Source: Nitrososphaerales archaeon TH5894 (lineage in GTDB: Archaea; Thermoproteota; Nitrososphaeria; Nitrososphaerales; Nitrososphaeraceae). Taken from it: DNA of 17,706 bases. Shown in pieces: positions 14,597-17,706 of the stretch. A program made the translations under genes and the position numbers. A model generated the notes under the pieces. That model was not told the origin of the DNA. It ran no database searches and was given only the letters and a program-made list of their open reading frames with translations. The stretch spans positions 1 to 17,706 of the forward strand of contig JAATVK010000126.1 in assembly GCA_014523485.1 (NCBI GenBank). Direction: 5' to 3'. Each line of letters opens with the position of its first letter. Within the stretch, counting starts at the first letter, position 1.

Positions 14597-15697
14597 TTGC
14601 AATTAAATAATCATTGCTTAGGAAAAGAAGCAGAATTATTCATAAAACTACCAAATGGTAGAATAAAATGTACAGCTTGTGCCCGATACTGTGAGATACC
14701 GGAAGGCAAAGATGGTCTTTGTGGTATTAGAGGAGTAGAAAAGGGAAGGCTCCAATTGTATGCATATGGTAGGATAATTGCAGGACATATTGATCCCATA
14801 GAAAAGAAGCCAGTTACACATTATATGCCTGGAAGTAATATATATTCAATTGCTACCACTGGATGCAATTGGCTATGTAAATATTGTCAAAATTATGATA
14901 TATCTCAAAGAAGAAAAATAGAGGGAACAGAAATGACTCCTAATCTGGTTGTTAAGACTGCCATAAATTATGGGGCACAAGGTATTGCCTATACGTATAA
15001 CGAGCCTTCCATCTTTATTGAATTTGCAAAAGACTGTGGCATCGAAGCTCATAAAAAAGGATTATTCAATATATTTGTCTCAAATGGCTATGATACACCT
15101 CAATCTATTGATATGATGAGCCAATTTCTTGATTGTATTACAGTAGATTTCAAAGGAAGCGGTGAAGAGAAATTTGTTCGACAATACATTGGAATTCCAA
15201 ATTCCAAACCTGTTTTTGAATCAATTAAACAAATAAAAGAAAAGACAAATATTCATATTGAAATTACGGATCTTATTGTTCCACAAGTAGGAGATAATTT
15301 AGAAGCAGCTAGAAAACTATGTAAATTCATATATGATGAATTGGGACCAGACACTCCAATACATTTTCTAAGATTTCACCCAGATTATAAAATGATGGAA
15401 TTTGAATCTACTCCTATTGATATATTAGAAAAACACTATGTAATTGCAAAAGAAGAAGGTTTAAGATTTACATATTTAGGCAATGTTCCTGGACATTTAT
15501 TAGAGAACACATATTGTCCAGAATGCAATAATGTTGTGGTAAAACGTTATGGATATAATATATTGTCTTGGAATCTTGATAGTGATAATTGTTGCAATCA
15601 ATGTAAATATGCTATTCCAATAAAAGGAAACCCTGTCGAATCTATAAATAATAATATAAATAAAAGGAAGAGATATTTTCAGTTTATCGACTTTTAG
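14597..15697 (+). CDS. amrS: AmmeMemoRadiSam system radical SAM enzyme
   Basis: A 366-aa radical SAM protein of the AmrS family (formerly grouped with pyruvate formate-lyase activating enzymes). The [4Fe-4S] motif is CNWLCKYC, with Cys90, Cys94 and Cys97. Before it is the family's N-terminal cysteine block KCTACARYCEIPEGKDGLCG (Cys25, Cys28, Cys32, Cys42). YNEPSIF (134-140) and VDFKGSGEE (183-191) are SAM-barrel segments. The C-terminus carries a zinc-ribbon-like set: CPEC (307-310) and CCNQC (332-336). AmrS, AMMECR1 and Memo proteins co-occur across archaea and bacteria, but the joint reaction is not established as far as I know; neither partner is in the window. The start is TTG at 14597: upstream the frame has no ATG or GTG before a TGA at 14576-14578, and later starts would cut the cysteine block. 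Confidence 0.92.
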   Translation: MQLNNHCLGKEAELFIKLPNGRIKCTACARYCEIPEGKDGLCGIRGVEKGRLQLYAYGRIIAGHIDPIEKKPVTHYMPGSNIYSIATTGCNWLCKYCQNYDISQRRKIEGTEMTPNLVVKTAINYGAQGIAYTYNEPSIFIEFAKDCGIEAHKKGLFNIFVSNGYDTPQSIDMMSQFLDCITVDFKGSGEEKFVRQYIGIPNSKPVFESIKQIKEKTNIHIEITDLIVPQVGDNLEAARKLCKFIYDELGPDTPIHFLRFHPDYKMMEFESTPIDILEKHYVIAKEEGLRFTYLGNVPGHLLENTYCPECNNVVVKRYGYNILSWNLDSDNCCNQCKYAIPIKGNPVESINNNINKRKRYFQFIDF

Positions 15698-15767
15698 ACA
15701 GACCTAAATAGATAAAAAAATAGATAATATATCTAGATTTTGAAAACTTAATTCATCTATTTATAAA

Positions 15768-15782
15768 TAGTAGTAGTAGTAG
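15768..15782. repeat. TAG microsatellite, 5 units
   Basis: Five tandem TAG triplets. No function evident. Confidence 0.6.
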
Positions 15783-15884
15783 AAATATTTCACTATTAGT
15801 TCTCAGTACCAAACGGTATATTCAAATAATTTTTAAATTGAATTGTCATCAAAATCAGTAGATAAGCTTATACATAGAATACTG

Positions 15885-15905
15885 GAGATGTATCTCACCT
15901 TTTTT
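15885..15905 (+). terminator. Possible terminator downstream of amrS
   Basis: GAGAT-GT-ATCTC followed three bases later by six T. The loop is too short for all five pairs to form, and it lies about 190 bp after amrS. In archaea the T-run alone may suffice to end transcription. Confidence 0.3.
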
Positions 15906-15997
15906 AACACAATTTTCTAATTCTCTAAAAATTTTTCATTTAATACGACCTCAAATTCTTGAATAACCTTTTCTGAATGAGTAAAAAACAGACAGAT

Positions 15998-16222
15998 TTA
16001 TTCTCTTATTGTGTCAAGACAATAAAAGCTATGAGTATCCACATTATATTTTATCTGTATCTTGTGTTCTTTACACATTTGCTTCTCCCCATTTGATTCA
16101 TATACCAAGCCCGTCTCAACATCACATAGAAGATAATAAAACGGGGGCTCATCTTCTGGATATACTTTAATGAAACGATTTACTAATCTAGGAATATTAT
16201 CTTTTTTGAATCTTGGTTTCAT
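15998..16222 (-). CDS. Hypothetical protein, 74 aa, with Cys/His residues
   Basis: Not recognised. The protein starts basic (KPRFKKDNIPRLVNRFIK) and continues with strand-like segments PPFYYLLCDVETGLVYES and HKIQIKYNVDTHSFYC. Cys33, Cys50, His53, His64 and Cys68 could form a metal site, with the CxxH-like CKEH at 50-53, but the spacing matches no zinc motif I know. It is soluble, without signal peptide. The start at 16222 has a CGGGA sequence directly before ATG. A 69-codon frame on the opposite strand overlaps its first 50 bases; I prefer this one because its amino-acid composition is protein-like, whereas the other resembles translated AT-rich DNA. Confidence 0.55.
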   Translation of the reverse strand: MKPRFKKDNIPRLVNRFIKVYPEDEPPFYYLLCDVETGLVYESNGEKQMCKEHKIQIKYNVDTHSFYCLDTIRE

Positions 16223-16708
16223 TCCCGTTTTATTTAAACTAAAAACATGGAATCTTAGTATTAAGCCGTTTCTTTATTTTTTTCCTATTCTCTTTTCTTC
16301 TTCAATCTCCAAGTATTATAATCAATGGTTAAAATTTAGAAGACAATTCTATATGCAAGTAGCATTAAGAGACTTGTAAGGTCTTCAATGTCATATTGTA
16401 ATATCATTGGTTTTAAAATTAGTAAATTCATTGATATATATAGATCACAAACATTATTACTCATAGTTTTATTTTCTATAGATAAATTTTTAAATAACTA
16501 AACAAATGTTATGATATATAATAATAAATTAAATTCCCCTGCATCACTTTAGATTTAAAACATCCCAATAATATTCTTTAAATAGTTGGAATCATATTAA
16601 AAATTGCCTCCAATATTTCGACTCTAATATGTTATTGAGAATAGTAAAATAATAATACATTCTGATTTTTTGTAAATATAGAATTTAATACTAGTTAGCT
16701 TTCTTTTA
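16223..16708. other. Intergenic region between two leftward genes
   Basis: About 485 bp of AT-rich DNA. A pyrimidine-rich tract on the plus strand (16265-16305) and an imperfect inverted repeat CAATG...CATTG (16386-16409, inner ATATT/AATAT) are the only features. No RNA gene or convincing coding frame. Confidence 0.5.
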
Positions 16709-17706
16709 TTATAGGAAGATTTTTATTCTCTTTTCCTTATGATCTATAAAATATTTTGTCCCTAATAATGAACATTTTTTAGCCATTCTGTTTATTATTA
16801 GATCTGCATCATTATCATCTACTGCAATAGTATTAACCATAAAATTAGTTATTTTTGTAGGAATAAGTTCAATCATACTGTTTTGTAACAATATATTACC
16901 ATTATTGCTATCATTATTTGATAATTTAGAATTCCTATCCATGAAAAAATGCAATAGAAAAATAAAAGATAAGTCATTTCTATAATTGGAATCTATAGCA
17001 TAGTCATCTATAAAATCTCCACAATCATATAGAATTATTTTATTATTATTATTGTGTTTATAAAGCTCGATTCCTTGTGGCATATGGTTGCTATGTCCCC
17101 AATAAATATCAGCACCCAAATCTATTATTTTATGTGCAAAATTTACATATTTCATAGAAGGTGTTTCTCTGAAATGTGGTCCTACATGAGAAGAAACAAT
17201 AACTAAATCGGATTGTTTTTTAGCTTTTTCAATATAATTTTGAAGTCTATAATAATATCTATCTGGCTCTAATGTTATTGGAATATAGTTTATTCCAGCA
17301 AAGTCATCTTTTGCTTCCCATCCTGGCTCATTATCAGTTAAAGAAATTAATCCAATTCTCATAGTATTTTTGAGATTATCATCATTATTATTATTGACTT
17401 CTTTTTTGTCAACATTATAATAATAGTTCTGATTATTACTTGTACTTGGTTTTAATTTTTTTTCTATAATAGCTGGTTTGATTGCTTCTTTCAAATTTCT
17501 ACCTGCACCAGAATGAGAGATATTATTCTTGTCCAATATATCCAGTGTATCAAGTAACCCTTCAACATCGTAATCTAGTATATGATTATTTGCTAGAGAT
17601 ACATAGTCAATAGAGGCAGAATTCAAAACTTGAATAGCATCAAGATTAGCTCTAAAATGAAAGACTTTGAAAGTTTTATTCCATTCTTTTCCATTTGAAG
17701 ATACTG
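16709..17706 (-). CDS. CapA/PGA_cap-domain protein, 5' end outside window
   Basis: A calcineurin-fold protein of the CapA (poly-gamma-glutamate synthesis) family. The frame stays open to the right edge: residues upstream of the TTG at 17626 read WNKTFKVFHFRANLDAIQVL, normal CapA sequence, so the true start is beyond 17706 and at least 331 residues are visible. Motifs: SLANNH with ILDY (about 17585-17600), GAG followed by a EAIKPAI segment, SSHVGPHFRETPS (near 17175-17200), GHSNHMPQGIE (near 17080), and YDCGDFIDDYAID (near 17020), the last replacing the usual GNF motif. The first metal-binding motif must lie outside. Asn-rich inserts (about 17375-17440 and 16900-16940) mark loops. The family binds two metals and is tied to capsule or surface polymer formation; the exact reaction is unproven, and no capB/capC genes are visible. 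Confidence 0.85.
   Translation of the reverse strand, partial: VSSNGKEWNKTFKVFHFRANLDAIQVLNSASIDYVSLANNHILDYDVEGLLDTLDILDKNNISHSGAGRNLKEAIKPAIIEKKLKPSTSNNQNYYYNVDKKEVNNNNDDNLKNTMRIGLISLTDNEPGWEAKDDFAGINYIPITLEPDRYYYRLQNYIEKAKKQSDLVIVSSHVGPHFRETPSMKYVNFAHKIIDLGADIYWGHSNHMPQGIELYKHNNNNKIILYDCGDFIDDYAIDSNYRNDLSFIFLLHFFMDRNSKLSNNDSNNGNILLQNSMIELIPTKITNFMVNTIAVDDNDADLIINRMAKKCSLLGTKYFIDHKEKRIKIFL

Larger units (their letters stand above)
15698..15997. other. Intergenic between convergent genes, with terminator-like and microsatellite sequence
   Basis: Non-coding. It contains five TAG units (15768-15782) and a short hairpin followed by a T-run (15885-15905), listed separately. No gene seen. Confidence 0.5.

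Noticed and set aside
16170..16379. 69-codon forward frame overlapping the 74-aa gene
   Set aside because: Mostly Phe, Leu, Ile and Ser as expected from T-rich DNA, with no motif; the opposite-strand frame looks more like a protein.
17626..17626. TTG as start codon of the CapA-type protein
   Set aside because: Conserved family sequence continues upstream in the same frame to the edge of the window.

Overview
The window looks like chromosome from an AT-rich archaeon, most likely an ammonia-oxidising Nitrososphaeria (Thaumarchaeota) of the Nitrososphaera/Nitrosocosmicus type. The reasons are the very low GC of intergenic DNA, TATA-like boxes about 30-38 nt before many start codons with almost no Shine-Dalgarno sites, frequent TTG/GTG starts, and an archaeal-style gene set (Sulfolobus-like zinc alcohol dehydrogenase, AmmeMemoRadiSam radical SAM enzyme, DUF2382-type protein). 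The lineage is an inference; there is no rRNA, tRNA or ammonia-oxidation gene here to fix it.

Layout. 1-110: tail of a possible unidentified gene. 490-2151 (+): an NAD(P)H-dependent FMN reductase-like flavoprotein and an alpha/beta hydrolase. 2188-3387 (-): an unidentified 121-aa protein and a PRC-barrel/DUF2382 stress-type gene broken by a one-base frameshift. 4089-6172 (+): two exported proteins, a purple-acid-phosphatase-like metallophosphoesterase and a small helical protein resembling the extracytoplasmic domain of FTR1 iron permeases; both have the same palindrome (TTCTCA-N4-TGAGAA) about 10 bp upstream of the TATA box. 6173-7112: a long non-coding stretch with several inverted repeats. 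7113-7301 (-): a tiny four-cysteine protein whose promoter/start region is tandemly duplicated. 7807-10262 (-): an alcohol dehydrogenase/aldehyde dehydrogenase operon with overlapping genes. 10658-12247 (-): an exported PhoD-type alkaline phosphatase. 12548-13699 (-): a Major Royal Jelly Protein/Yellow family beta-propeller of much higher GC, probably acquired from a bacterium. 14064-14210 (-): a 48-aa basic protein. 14597-15697 (+): AmrS-type radical SAM protein. 15998-16222 (-): a 74-aa unidentified protein. 16709-17706 (-): a CapA/PGA_cap-domain protein running off the right edge.

How the genes may work together. Three different metallo-phosphoesterase folds (calcineurin-like, PhoD, CapA) lie within 14 kb, two of them with visible export signals, suggesting surface phosphate or polymer metabolism. 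The ADH/ALDH pair can interconvert an alcohol, its aldehyde and the acid (or CoA ester); the ALDH is closest to the succinate-semialdehyde type, so a link to the 4-hydroxybutyrate branch of thaumarchaeal carbon fixation is possible but unproven. The most notable non-gene signal is the paired operator upstream of the two exported-protein genes. I saw no tRNA, rRNA, CRISPR array, complete insertion sequence or recognisable defence system.
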